Assembly (NCBI GenBank): GCA_028571685.1
Contig: CM053143.1
Location: 135,628,829-135,692,828 of the forward strand
Origin: Heterohyrax brucei
Lineage: Eukaryota > Chordata > Mammalia > Hyracoidea > Procaviidae
Reading direction: 5' to 3'
Length of the DNA stretch: 64,000 nucleotides
A program made the position numbers and the translations under genes. Below are positions 11,947 through 22,735 of the stretch, in pieces (position 1 is the stretch's first letter; every line of letters starts with the position of its first letter). The notes below the pieces were generated by a model, which worked only from the letters and a program-made list of their open reading frames with translations, searched no databases and was not told where the DNA came from.

Positions 11947-12403
11947 CACATATAAAATAGGAAATGTATATTCTTTAGTAAATCAACCAGATGAGATTCT
12001 TTAAGACAGGAACTTATTTATATTCACTGTACATTACTCATTTTTTTAAAGTTTCATCAGCACTAACACAGAACACTTACAAGCTAAAAACAAAAACCAA
12101 CTGGATGTCAACTGTTGAAACCTCCCTATCTTTGTCAGGAAACCAAAGTAACATGCTTTTCCTGCTAATTTACACTTTACTTCACAGTTAAAGATACCTT
12201 AAAAGTGTTAAAGATAACAGTAATTCTATAATCTGATCAAACTTAAAAAGGCACTGTGTTTATTCGGGGAAAGTTGAAAAAGGCATTTCAAACTAGATAT
12301 TTGTAGAGACTTTTATACAAAACTTACTTCTAACACTGACTACACTGTTTTATACATTGCAGATTGTCATGTTTAAGTGATGACTATGAGATGCGACTGT
12401 ATT

Positions 12404-12622
12404 TCAAATGTAAACCATATTTGCAGCTGTATTACAAGGGGAAAAGGATAGAGCCTGCTGTTTAGTGCTTGCCACAGTGGACTTATCAGACATTCCTGTC
12501 GCTAAAGCAGTGTTCGCCTTAAGCCCCAGTGGTGCCTTAGACAGCTCTTCATCAAATTCCACTTCTAAGGAAAATCTTGCTTGATCTCTCATTCCCAAAC
12601 TGCAACGTGATTGTTGGAACAT
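12404..12622 (-). other. protein-like minus-strand open frame, possible retrocopy or exon remnant
   Basis: This 72-codon frame is not explained by any repeat I recognise. Its composition is more protein-like than the other short frames (charged E/D/K mixed with S/T/A and an F-D-E-E-L-S-K-A-P-L-G-L-K stretch). The sequence downstream on the minus strand (12400 to about 11990) is AT-rich and UTR-like. I do not recognise a parent gene. It could be chance: 72 codons are not rare in 64 kb. Confidence 0.2.
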
Positions 12623-12655
12623 CTAAGGTGTCTCTTGGAGCACCAAGTGTCATGC

Positions 12656-12871
12656 AAACCAAACCAAAGCAGTCCGTGTCAAGTCAGTCTGCACTCATGA
12701 CAAACGCACGTGTGTCAGAACACAATCCCACTCTATAGGCTTTTCAAGGGCTGATTTTTCAGAAGAGAATTTTCAAAAATTTTTTCTGAGGCATCTTTGG
12801 GGGAACTCAAACCTCCACCCTTCTGGTTAGCAGCTAAGCCTATTAACCACTTGTACCACTCAAGGGTTCCT
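12656..12871 (-). mobile_element. AfroSINE (long type)
   Basis: The minus copy contains 'ggcttttcaagggctgattt', the 'aggcatctttgggggaactc' block and the head complement 'ttggttagcag'-like sequence near 12822, and ends 'ccacttgtaccactcaaggg'. Confidence 0.85.
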
Positions 12872-14112
12872 TCATGGCCAACAACCCCCTCTTATTCCCC
12901 ACCCTTGAAGTTCTAAATTAAAGATGATATTGCAAAGGGAAGACTGAAGGAAACAAGGACCCGAAGAATACACAATTACGCATCATCTCTCTTTGCACAC
13001 TGTTTTATACCCATAAACAAAATCAAACAAAAATTTGGGTGGCCTGAGATTGCTCAAGATCACAATCTTGTAGAGTGTTTCAAATATTCTTTTCCCTTAC
13101 CGAGGTAATAACATGTTACACAGTCTTACATTTTACTATGGTAATTTAAAATCTGGCTTTTCCCAAATACACAGTGGTCTTACTCTTCTCTTCTCCCACT
13201 GTCTGTCCTACTTCCTGTCAAAGCCCGAATCACTATAATCTCTAAGTTCTCTAATACTCTATGTTTTCAAGTTCTGGGTTACTGTCATTGCTTGTTTGTT
13301 TCCTTCACACAACCTTCCACAGACAGTGAAATTATGTCATTATGATTTATGATTTCCACTCTATTTCATAACTACCCAATCCAGAGGTTCCCATCAGCAT
13401 GTCTGAATTGCTATGTGGCTCCCAAGAGGATCTCTGTCTTCATTCTTTTCATTCAGATCCCTCCTGCTCACTGAAACTCTAATGATTTTCCTCTGATTTC
13501 ATTTTCCGCAGACCCCTTGCCTGCTCAACAGTGTTTCGTGCTTCAATGTCACTTATTAAGAACACCCTAAGCCCTCTCCGGCCTTCAGGGCTTTCCACTA
13601 ATGTTACACACCCCAGGATTGCAACCAGCCTTCATTTCTCATTACCTCTCACCACAGCCTCTGCTCTCCCATCAGCAGCACTCACCTTCCATCTGCTCTA
13701 TGTGGTTTGCTCATTTTCATCTCTGTGTATTTTTCCAGGCAAACTCCCTACCCACCGACCTAAAAATTCATTTCTTGCTCTTGCCATCAATATCTTCTCA
13801 TCAAAATCCTACTCACTGCTCATATCTTTATCAATTTACTGTTAATTAATTACAATCAGATACGGGATTCCTTTATCCCCTGAAAGCAGGGCAGTCCTCT
13901 GGGGCTGATGAGGGTGGAAGGCATGTGGCATACAAAGAGATTCAGGAAAATGCATGTGATTTACGTACCAAAGCTCACAAATCATTTGAATCAAATAAAT
14001 ATCCGGTAAAAAAATCTTGCACAAAAAGAAAATTATTAAGGGTCCTAACAAGCAAACAAAGCTCTATTACTCATGGAGGCTTTTGTAAGGGAAATATTCA
14101 TATACAATATCA
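12872..14112. other. unassigned, partly pyrimidine-rich sequence
   Basis: 13190-13850 is C/T-rich on the plus strand and gives overlapping 82- and 104-codon frames of low-complexity character, which I do not regard as genes. 13850-14112 is A-rich. No repeat family was recognised. Confidence 0.4.
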
Positions 14113-14246
14113 ACAACAGAAAAACAAACATATAAGCTCATCGACATCAAATCCAGTTCATGACAGCCCCACGTATTACAGAAGGGCTCCATAGAGTCTA
14201 CTTGACTGTAATCTTTATGGAAAGAGATTGCCAAGCCCTTCTTCCA
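14113..14246 (-). mobile_element. AfroSINE fragment (long type)
   Basis: The 3' and middle parts of a minus copy are present: 'gacagccccacgtattacag' followed by 'ctgtaatctttatggaaaga' and 'attgccaagcccttcttcca'. The tRNA-like head is missing. Confidence 0.65.
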
Positions 14247-14345
14247 TAATGCCATTTACTGAGTCTGAACAGCCTACCTTTAGTTTAGTAATGGAATACA
14301 AATGATTTGTGACATCCAGATACCTTATAATAACAATAATAACAA

Positions 14346-14503
14346 AAAAGCATTCCTGTTGAGTTGATTCAAAGTCATAGCAACCCCATAGGACAGAGTA
14401 GAACTGCCCCATAGAGTTTCCAAGGAGCTCCTTGGAATTCAAACTGCTGATCTTTTGGTTAGCAGCCATAGCACTTAACCACTATGCTACCAGAGTTTCC
14501 TAT
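14346..14503 (-). mobile_element. AfroSINE (short type)
   Basis: The minus copy includes 'aaccccataggacagagtag', 'tttccaaggagctccttgga' and 'ttttggttagcagccatagc'. Confidence 0.9.
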
Positions 14504-14544
14504 AACAAAATCTACCATTTTTTAGAATCCCCTATGTGGTACAA

Positions 14545-14938
14545 ATGAGTAACACTCTTGGATGCTAATCAAAATGTTGCTGAAAATAATTTAAAAATGG
14601 TTGGTGCTGTATATAGTTAGGGACTAACAGGACTCAGAAGAAGACATCAAATGAGGGATATTATTGGTGATATAAGATAGATCTTGGCTGAAAGCAGAGA
14701 ATGACAGAAAGATGTTTACTTATGTCTTATTGATATACAAAAGCATTCAGCTGTGTGTATTATGCAACAAATTATAGTTAAAATTACAAAGAATAGGAAT
14801 TTCAAAATACTTAATTGTGCTCATGTGAAAACCTGTACATAGACCAAGAGATAGTTGTTCAAATAGACCACAAAGATACTGAGTGGTTTAGTATCAAAAA
14901 AAAGTGTGCATCCGGATTGTATCCTTTTACCATACTCA
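14545..14938 (+). mobile_element. RTE LINE RT domain, left half of a split copy
   Basis: It spans the RT finger/palm region: 'atcttggctgaaagcagaga', 'agaaagatgtttacttatgt', 'attcagctgtgtgtattatg' and 'aacctgtacatagaccaaga'. It stops mid-domain at 14938. The same element resumes at 15873, where the next expected sequence 'gctgagcaaataatcc' appears. The 934 bp between them is inserted SINE and LTR. Confidence 0.85.
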
Positions 14939-15075
14939 CGCTACGTCTGCTAACCAACAGATCAGGAGTTTTAATTCACCAGGCACTCCCTCCTAGGCAA
15001 CTTTACGGAGCAGTTCTCTGTACTGTAGGGTTGGTATGAGTTAGAATCAACTCTGTGGAAGTGGGTTTGGTATTT
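14939..15075 (+). mobile_element. AfroSINE (short type) inserted in RTE
   Basis: 'ctacgtctgctaaccaacag' (head) through 'ttggtatgagttagaatcaa' to 'gtgggtttggtattt'. The first part of the tRNA-like head is missing. Confidence 0.8.
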
Positions 15076-15872
15076 AATCTACATACTTTCAAAAATGGCT
15101 TGGGGGTAGATTCTGACCTCCTCTAACTTCAAGGAGGGAAGGAGAAACAAAATCAATAGTCCAAAGCTTACTCCTTTGTAAGACAAAAGTCAAACATGCC
15201 TCTTCTCTTCACCATCTTTATGAATTCTGACACCAACCATCCTTCCCACAGCACTTCTTCTCTGCCGGGATTGATAACTCATTGCAATGGCCACACAGAA
15301 TTCATAGACAATACTAAACAATATGTGCTTTGTTAGGAAAGTAACAAGTTACAACTCAAGTTTAGAATATTCCAGATATAGTCCTTCCATGAGATCAGCC
15401 GCTTCACAGCTTTGCTCACAGGCATGCCTCTCCCTCACCCTCTGACTCTGCCCAAAGACACTCAGCTTTCGCACTCTATGGCCTAGGAAGCTCACTGAGC
15501 AGTCTTTCATGCCAATCTCCCCTGCCACTGTATCTCTGCCTCCCCCTCTCTGCCACCACTTCTCTGCCACTACTTTTTACTGACTTCAGCATTATAACTC
15601 ACTACCGGTCTCCTGGGTCCAAGAGCTTCTCAGCACAGGGAATCCAGGTCCAAAGACTATGCTCTCCACTGCTACCTGTTCTTCCTTGGTGGTAGTAGGA
15701 TCTGCTCTCACCTCTGAGATGGCTCATTACAAGCCCAGCAGGATGACAATATTAACCAATTCCTCCAGTGGGGTCGATTTACCCTATCTGCACAGTTCCA
15801 CCCAGTCATATTGGTGACAGTTACAAGACCATGGTGAAAAAGACAACATAAAAGAACTCCATCACAGGGAAG
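15076..15872 (-). mobile_element. LTR of an endogenous retroviral-type element (solo), inserted in RTE
   Basis: Read on the minus strand this 0.8 kb block has a purine-rich repetitive centre (complement of 15520-15560), an aataaa signal with 'gtaacttgttactttcctaa' just before it, and a downstream U5-like part. No gag, pol or env sequence is present. Its ends are approximate. A 73-codon minus frame at 15349-15570 is incidental. Confidence 0.55.
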
Positions 15873-16735
15873 TGCTGAGCAAATAATCCAAAAAGCTGGA
15901 CGATATAAAGAAAATGGTATCAAGATTGGAGGAAGACTCATTAACAACCAGCAATACGCAGATAACACAACTTTGTTAAAAGAAGACTTGAAGCACTTTA
16001 TCATAAAAATCAAAGACTATAAGCTTCAAAGAGGGTTCTACCTCAAGATAAAAACAGTAAAATAAAATTCTCACAACTAGACCAATAAGCAACCTCATGA
16101 TAAATGAGAAAATATTGAAGTTGTCTAGTATTTCATTCTACTTGGATTTACAGTCAACATCCATGAAAACAGCAGACATGAAATCAAATGAGATATCATA
16201 GTGGGCAAATCTACTGCAAAAAAAATACCTCTTAAAAGAAGTATTTAAAAGTGTTAAAAAGCAAAGATGTTCCCTTAAGGACTAAGGTGTACCTGACCCA
16301 AGCCATGGTATTTTTAGTCACTTCATATACATGTGAAAGCTGAACTATGAATAAGGAATACCTAAGAAAAACTGATAACTTTGAATTTACAGTGCTGTCA
16401 AAGAATATTGAATATATCATGGACTACCAGAGGAATTAATAAGTCTGCCTTGGAATAAGTACAACCATAATGTTCTTTAGAAGCAAAGATGGTGATACTC
16501 TACAACATACTTCGGACTTATCAGGATGGACCAATCCCTGGAGAATGGCATCATGCTGGGTAAAGTAGAGGGTCAATGGAAAAGAAGAAAACCCTCAGTG
16601 AGACAGATGGACACAGTGGCTGTAACAGTGGGCACAAGCATAACAACAATTGTGAGAATATCACAGGGCCAGGCAGTGCTTTGTTCTGAGTCAGAAGTGA
16701 CTCAACAGCACCTAGCAACAACAACAGTTGATGCA
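15873..16735 (+). mobile_element. RTE LINE RT domain and 3' end, right half of the split copy
   Basis: It continues 14545-14938. The palm motif Y-A-D-D is changed to Y-A-D-N at 15955-15966 (tac gca gat aac), losing the second catalytic aspartate. Downstream are 'gacccaagccatggtatttt', 'accaatccctggagaatggc' and the 3' end 'gactcaacagcacctagcaa'. Several stops confirm a dead copy. Confidence 0.9.
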
Positions 16736-16737
16736 AA

Positions 16738-16855
16738 TGAGTAATACATTCAGATGCTAACAAAAAAGCTGTAGGTTCAAGTCCACCCACAGAGACTTCA
16801 GAAGAAAGGCTGCCAACATAGTTCCAAAAAATTGGCCACTGGGAATGCTTGAAGT
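16738..16855 (+). mobile_element. AfroSINE fragment (long type)
   Basis: The head region 'gatgctaacaaaaaagctgt' and 'aagtccacccacagagactt' are visible, with 'gaagaaaggctgccaac'. The 3' end is lost. It abuts the RTE 3' end. Confidence 0.65.
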
Positions 16856-17460
16856 AGTTTTCAAAACTCCATCCCATAAATTACAATTAATATCATCCTA
16901 GAAATTATTTCTGAGTGCCATATTACTTCTCAGTTCTGAAATTGATGAGATATAATCTTGGAGTTGAAGAAGTCATATTTTTATTGGGAAATTAATTTTT
17001 TTCTAAAAAAGATTATCAAAAAACTTCACATTGTCAAATTTGGTTCTCCTGTGCATTATAATTGAAACCCTGGTGGTACAGTTAGTGGTTAAAAGCTACA
17101 TCTGCTAACCAAAAGATCAGCAGTTCTAATCTACCAGGTGCTCCTTAGAAACACTATAGGGCAGTTCTACTCTGTTTTACAGGGTCACTATGAATCAAAA
17201 TCAAGTCGTTGGTTACAGTTTCTTTTGCTTTCTTTTTATGCATTGTAATAAAGTACACTTTTTTCTATCTCTTATCAACAACACTTCATTCCTCAGTCTC
17301 ATTCATGGTTCCTAAAATATTATTTCTAACATCGTCCCAAAAATCATTTCTAATATTAGTGCCATGTCCTCACCCTCATTCATGGTTCCCTAAAACTATG
17401 AGTCAGACCCAACGTACTAATACAAATGCCTTTGCTTAATTTCTTGTATCACAGATGTCA
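16853..17460 (+). repeat. tandem duplication, copy A (interrupted by a SINE)
   Basis: Copy A (16853-17062 plus 17218-17460) aligns in the same order with copy B at 17965-18362. Shared blocks are 'aactccatccca', 'ttatttct', 'ttggagttgaag' with 'ttgggttggagaag', 'aatacaaatgcctttg' with 'gatacaatacctttg', and 'cttgtatcacagatg'. A SINE at 17064-17218 is present only in A, so the duplication predates it. The base unit is not a repeat family I recognise. Confidence 0.7.
17064..17218 (+). mobile_element. AfroSINE (short type)
   Basis: The copy runs from 'gaaaccctggtggtacag' through 'ctgctaaccaaaagatcagc' and 'gggcagttctactctgtttt' to 'ggtcactatgaatcaaaat'. It splits copy A of the tandem duplication. 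Confidence 0.9.
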
Positions 17461-17461
17461 G

Positions 17462-17522
17462 TTCTACACTGACATAATGAGGCTGTTATGAATTGGAATC
17501 TACTTGGTAGCAACTGATGATG
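17462..17522 (+). mobile_element. AfroSINE 3' scrap
   Basis: Only the last approximately 50 bases are present: 'aggctgttatgaattggaat' and 'ctacttggtagcaactgatg'. Confidence 0.5.
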
Positions 17523-17821
17523 ATAAAATCATTTATTAAGGGCTTTATTTCTGCTGCAGACCGTACATACATTAATGCATTCAGCTTTTATTATATGTGA
17601 GATGCATGTTGTTGTACTTACAACACCTAGAAAATAGGTGCCATCCCATGCAAACCCCTCCTCTTTCTACCATTTAATTTAACAGTGCCCTGCTTCCTGT
17701 AAAAGGTTGATATATTCCATTTTTGTCTGGAGCCAGTCCCCTCTTGTTTTCTAAAAAGACTTTATCCATCATTATCTCCAATTTCCTTGGGATTCTCTGT
17801 TCCTAACCTGAATCCACTCAG

Positions 17822-17938
17822 CATTAGTGGCACAGCCATTAGGAGCTTGGCTGCTATGGGACAATTCTAGTCTGTCCTATAGGGTCACTATGAGTCAAAA
17901 TCTACTTGCGGGCAATAGTTTTAGTTTTTGGTTTTAAC
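17822..17938 (+). mobile_element. AfroSINE (short type, internally deleted)
   Basis: Head 'ttagtggcacagccattagg', then a jump to 'tctgtcctatagggtcacta' and the tail 'agttttagtttttggtttt'. Confidence 0.75.
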
Positions 17939-17964
17939 CTCAGTAATTGAATGAATTTGACTCT

Positions 17965-18362
17965 TTTAAACTCTTTTGAACTCCATCCCAGAAACTGTTG
18001 TTAATATCATTCCCGAAGTTATTTCTAATATAAAAGCCATGCTGGTTATTGATTCTGAAAGCAATAAGAAATGAGAAGAATCTTTGGGTTGGAGAAGTGA
18101 CCATATTCTTATTGGAAATGATCTGTTAAAAAAAAACTTTCCTTTTTCCTAAAAAGAGACTGTCAAAAATATTGCATTATTAAATACAATTCTTCTCTAT
18201 ATTACCATAAAGTCAACTTTTTTCCATATCTTTTGAACAGTGTTTCTTTCTTCAACCTCATTCACAGTTTCCAAGGCCTGTGAGTCAGATCTTTTTCAAG
18301 GACGTACTGATACAATACCTTTGTCTAATTCCTTGTATCACAGATGACACTTTTATGTCTGG
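17965..18362 (+). repeat. tandem duplication, copy B
   Basis: The downstream partner of 16853-17460 lies about 1.1 kb away and is clearly homologous but diverged. Short open frames at 18280-18563 fall at its right edge and look incidental. Confidence 0.7.
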
Positions 18363-20548
18363 CACCTATTGTTGGCTTCTATTTCTGTTTTACCTTATAC
18401 CAACAGAAATTGCAAATTTCAGCACTTTTTCAGGCTTCTTCGAAAAATACACTCACCACAAGCATTTGTGAAGAATCCCAGGACCGGCTGTATCGTGCGG
18501 CACACAGCATTCCCACTGCTTGCTGATGCTTCTCTTACCAGCTCTCTTTTCAAAGTAAGGTAAATTATTCCTCTTTTCTCATTCTTAGAGGTTTAAGGGT
18601 CATCTGTCATTACTTGGACATTCCCTTAGAGTGTCACAATCTACCTAAACTGTTATATCAAAATACTTCTCAGACAATGCCCTCCCCAAGAGAAATTTTG
18701 ATAAATAAGTTTTCTTCCAATTCTTTCAAACTAATGACAACACTTTCAAGTTTTCCATTTGACCTTGTGTTTGTACATCTCCGCCACTACTGATTACAAA
18801 ATAAGAATCCCCAATTATGTTTATTAATGAAGTGTGTTTTTTTTTTAGTAACGCCCACATTTGGATCAGCACAAACATGGACAGTTATTGACAGCAATGA
18901 AGAGGGAAAGCAGTTGTTAAGATATTTAAAATAAGGTGATAAGGATGTTTTTAAGTGACTACTTAATGAGACTCTAAGAAATCACTTTTTGTTTTTAACA
19001 ATGTATGTAAATTTAATATTCCTGAAATAGCATGTAAGGTTTGTCGGAGAGATATATGAAGATTCAAAGTTTAAAAAATTACTTATACAGGAGAATGTGG
19101 TTTTTCTGATAAAATAGCCCTAAAGTGTTTGGAATAAAATAGAGTAGTCCAACTATTCCAAAAGGAAATGCCTTTCAAATGTCTGGTTCAGTATCTTAGC
19201 CTGGTGGTAAGAAAGGTTACACTGCTTATTTACACTCTGGTGATTATATCTTTAAATATAAAGCACTAATCAATTAGTATTAAAGATTTATGAAGGGATA
19301 AGTTAATAATTTTCCACTCAATTCCTTCCTACTAATTAAAGAGTTTTCACCATTAATCTTTGTCCTTTAGCATTTAATCTGAAGAAATGTTTGTCCTTCG
19401 GCTTTAGAATTAATTTTAAATAACATCTTTAATTTTGATATAGAGAACTATTTTCACAATTGCCTTTCAGATTAAATTAAGAAATCTCTGAAAGTCTCCT
19501 ACTTAATTTTACATACAAAATGTCATTTGCATTAATCTGATAATTTTAAACTACACATTTGGCTCGTGATACCTAATTAATTTGGCAAGAAGAGAATTAT
19601 GGAAATAATAAAATTACTTCCAAATTTCAAGGAACACTTCATTTTTAAATGCCCAATTAAATATATCTTTGTAATAAAAGAAATCATTCTGAAGAAATGT
19701 AATAGTGTTTTAATTTCGTAGTAATAAGTAGGCTGAATATTAATTTGTCCTGAGTTTAGCACTCGCAGGAGAGAAAAGCATTGCCTCCTCAATTCCCAGG
19801 ATAAGTAGTACCTTCATAGAACCTGAAAAATAAAATTAAATCAGAGTTCTCTGGCAAAGAACATACTGAAATGAGTAAAAAAAAAAAACTGAGTGATTTG
19901 CTTTAAAAAGAAAGAGATAGTAAGCAGCACAGCATGGATCTTTTTAGTGTTTCTTGCATTTCAGTCAAGAGACCACTCAAAAGCAAAGATATTTAAGAAA
20001 ACGAGAACTCGGATTATTTCTTTATTTATTTGTTTTGAGATGCTGCTGCTTTCTGCACGGTGCTGCCTCCGACTGATATCTGAATGGTCCAGAGAAGTTC
20101 TAACTCTTCTGTGCTAGCAGTGAGTCTCGATAAATAGGAAACATCATTCCACTTCATTTCAAGAGTATTTGCTGCTCAAATTCTTACTCTTTGCTGGCCT
20201 TTTGCTTCAAACATGAGAACGAACTTACTCCCTAATTTCTCGGTACCCACCCCGTTTTCTTCTTTCTTTGGTTATGTGATATTACACTCCCATTTTTCCA
20301 TTAAACCCAGTTCAGAATCATCTCATTTTTCTTTTTTACAACTCTCTAGCTGAATGATATTTACAAATTATACCAGTGATATGTCCCATGCTACAAAATA
20401 AGACAAAGTGTGAGAAATTTTTATATGGCTTCCAAAAGCAGAATTGTAATTCCAATACCAATGGGGACAAGGTGAGATACTGCCAGATTAAGATTATGAC
20501 TTCCAAAATATGAAAAATCAGGATATCAATAAATATTATGTTAATTCC
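18363..20548. other. repeat-poor AT-rich block, candidate conserved noncoding sequence
   Basis: I recognise no transposon in these 2.2 kb, which is unusual for this window. 19240-19760 is rich in homeodomain-type cores (taatta near 19505-19580, attaa and taat repeated many times on both strands). This is the texture of many developmental enhancers. There is no gene-like frame. The alternative is ordinary AT-rich unique DNA. Confidence 0.35.
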
Positions 20549-20755
20549 AGGAGCCCTGGAGTTGCAATGGCTAAGCACTCTGGCACTAACCAAAAAACTG
20601 TGTGTCTGAACCTACCCATGAGCTCTGTGGCAAAAAGACTAGGTGATCTGTTCACATCAGGAATACAGCCTAGAAAAAACAGTATGGGACAGTTTGAATC
20701 TGTCACGTGTAGTTACCAGGAGTCAAATCAACTTGATAGCACCTTGCATAATAAT
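20549..20755 (+). mobile_element. AfroSINE (long type)
   Basis: 'caggagccctggagttgcaa', 'cactaaccaaaaaactgtgt', 'gaatacagcctagaaaaaac' and 'gagtcaaatcaacttgatag' match the copy at 2239-2450. Confidence 0.85.
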
Positions 20756-20916
20756 TCTAGAGCATCTGGGAATTATCAGAAGAAATAGTTACTCTCATTA
20801 GTTTATAATATATTTAAAAGTCACTTATCAAAAATAAATAAATATGATTCCTTGCCATATTTTACATTCACATATAAAGAGTTTGTGACTCATGTTCAAA
20901 TTTTATCCTTTTTCAG

Positions 20917-21016
20917 AATGGAAAGAAGCATCAAACACCTGAATCAGAATCAAACCACGTCGTTTAGCACTGCCTTTACCCCTGCGTTGCCCATGTCTCC
21001 TCATGCTGGAGAAGCT
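20917..21016 (+). other. candidate internal exon (100 bp), gene unknown
   Basis: A polypyrimidine stretch ends in ...ctttttcag at 20916, and a perfect donor consensus gct|gtaagt lies at 21016/21017. Of the three frames only the one starting at the second base is open. It gives 33 codons beginning M-E-R-S-I-K and ending S-P-H-A-G-E-A, and it leaves the exon at a codon boundary. No repeat is recognised here. I do not recognise the peptide. A noncoding RNA exon or chance splice-like signals are equally possible. Confidence 0.3.
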
Positions 21017-21149
21017 GTAAGTAACACTGTTAATATCAGGCTTCAGGCTCCTGCAGTTTTCCAGGTAATGAAAGGTCAATGCATTTGGCTGGCTGCAGGC
21101 TGGCAGCTCTTTGCCCAACAGTTCAGCACTGCCTGGTACCACTGCTAGA

Positions 21150-22440
21150 GTTACAGGAGTTTTCCCACAGGTACTGACAGCACATTGCCTATTCATTCTA
21201 GCATAATCTGCTCACTTGCTGCCCATGATCATTATGATTATGTAGTTAGCGGGCATTTCCTGGTTGATGTACCCTTGCAGACAAGTCTCATAATAAAGGG
21301 TGATTCCAATGAAGAAAAATATTGTTGAAAATCAGTTCCTAGTCATCACCAATCATTGACAGTGCCATGGCAAGAATAGATATTGAGACCAGACTATATA
21401 GAAATTACATCAAATGAAGTAATTTTTACAATTTCTTACACCTTTAATTCGGTTATCTTTAATTTAAAGAACTACCTTGCACTCGTACAATGCAGTCTTG
21501 AAGCCAAAGGGAATTAATCTAAAACTAACTAACATTTACTTCTCCAATGCTTTTGAAATTAGTCTTAAGAAGAATGCTTTGTAAGCCTTTAGTTTATCAC
21601 AGGCATTGGACATCTTTATAATTTTATAATACGCTTAAGATACCTACGAACAGAAGCCATGGATCCTGTTTTTCAGTTGCCCATAAAAACTTTTTTCTCC
21701 CCTCATTCTGCTGCAAATTAAAAGCAATGTGAGAAAATGAGAATAAAATTTCATTACCACTGACAACCTCTCAGCTCAATAAACTTGTTTTAAATCTTAT
21801 TAAAGGGTCAGTTATTTGTCATTTTTAGTAACCTTCATCATCACACCCGTACCATGACATCCAATTTTTCTTTAAAATATCAGGGCATAAAGGTCAGACA
21901 AAGAGCTGGGGCCGTGAAATCGTCTTGAGAGTGGGTGTGAGGAATGGGAGCCCTTTCCAGAGGCTTCCATGTAAATATTGACAGGCACTGACCTGTGCAG
22001 CGTTACACAGAAGAGGTTAGAGGCAAAGGTCCAATGAACAGAGCCTGAGAAAACCTTGCCACAAGCTGGAGGTTCCTGACAACCAGAACAAGTGGAGTAC
22101 GTGATGGCCGTTTTATAGGTAAGTCAAAAGAAACAGCAAAATCAAGGTGAGGCTTAATCATAGTTTGCTGAAGGAACAACGACAAAAGAGAAAATTGAGA
22201 TCTCATCTCAAGCAGCTACAGGCTTTATATATATTCAATTTTCTACATGCAAATTAAACTCATTATGGATGATCCTCAGTTGAATTTTAATAACAAGAAA
22301 TCAGCTTCTATTATTGGCCACTGAGATTTGAAGCAAGTTTCTTCCCCTTGAACTACAGGAATTCACAGGAAGACAGAGAATTTTAATATAATCTAAGCAA
22401 ACCGGATTAGAGAACTATGTAAAAAATGTTTTTAAAAAAT
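21150..22440. other. repeat-poor block, candidate conserved noncoding sequence
   Basis: No transposon was recognised. 21300-21900 has dense homeodomain-like and A/T motifs (taattt, ttaatcta, cataaaaac). A weak exon-like interval (acceptor ...cacag at 22011, donor tag|gtaagt at about 22118) has stops in all frames, so it could at most be noncoding. Confidence 0.3.
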
Positions 22441-22560
22441 TAAAAAGCTGTTTCTGTTGAGTCAGTTCTGACTCATGGTGCCCCCAAGTGACAGAGTGGA
22501 ACTGTCCCATAGGCTGTGCTCTTTATAGAAGCAGATCACTAGGATTTTCTTCCATTTGCT
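22441..22560 (-). mobile_element. AfroSINE fragment (long type)
   Basis: 'gttgagtcagttctgactca' and 'tgacagagtggaactgtccc', then 'agaagcagatcactaggatt'. The head is lost. Confidence 0.65.
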
Positions 22561-22735
22561 CCATGCAGAGACCTGGAGGGATAGTCCTATTGCCACCAAG
22601 AGATATACACACACTACAAAAACTAAAGAATGAAAACAACCTTTCCAGTAATTCAAACAAAATATAAAGGATTTTTCCCAAAATTCTGTGACTGATTTAG
22701 CCAAAAGCATTCTTTTCAAGTTGGTAAATGTCGTT

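Noticed and set aside
13531-13849. Overlapping 104- and 82-codon frames
   Set aside because: They arise from pyrimidine-rich low-complexity sequence, since two frames are open at once.
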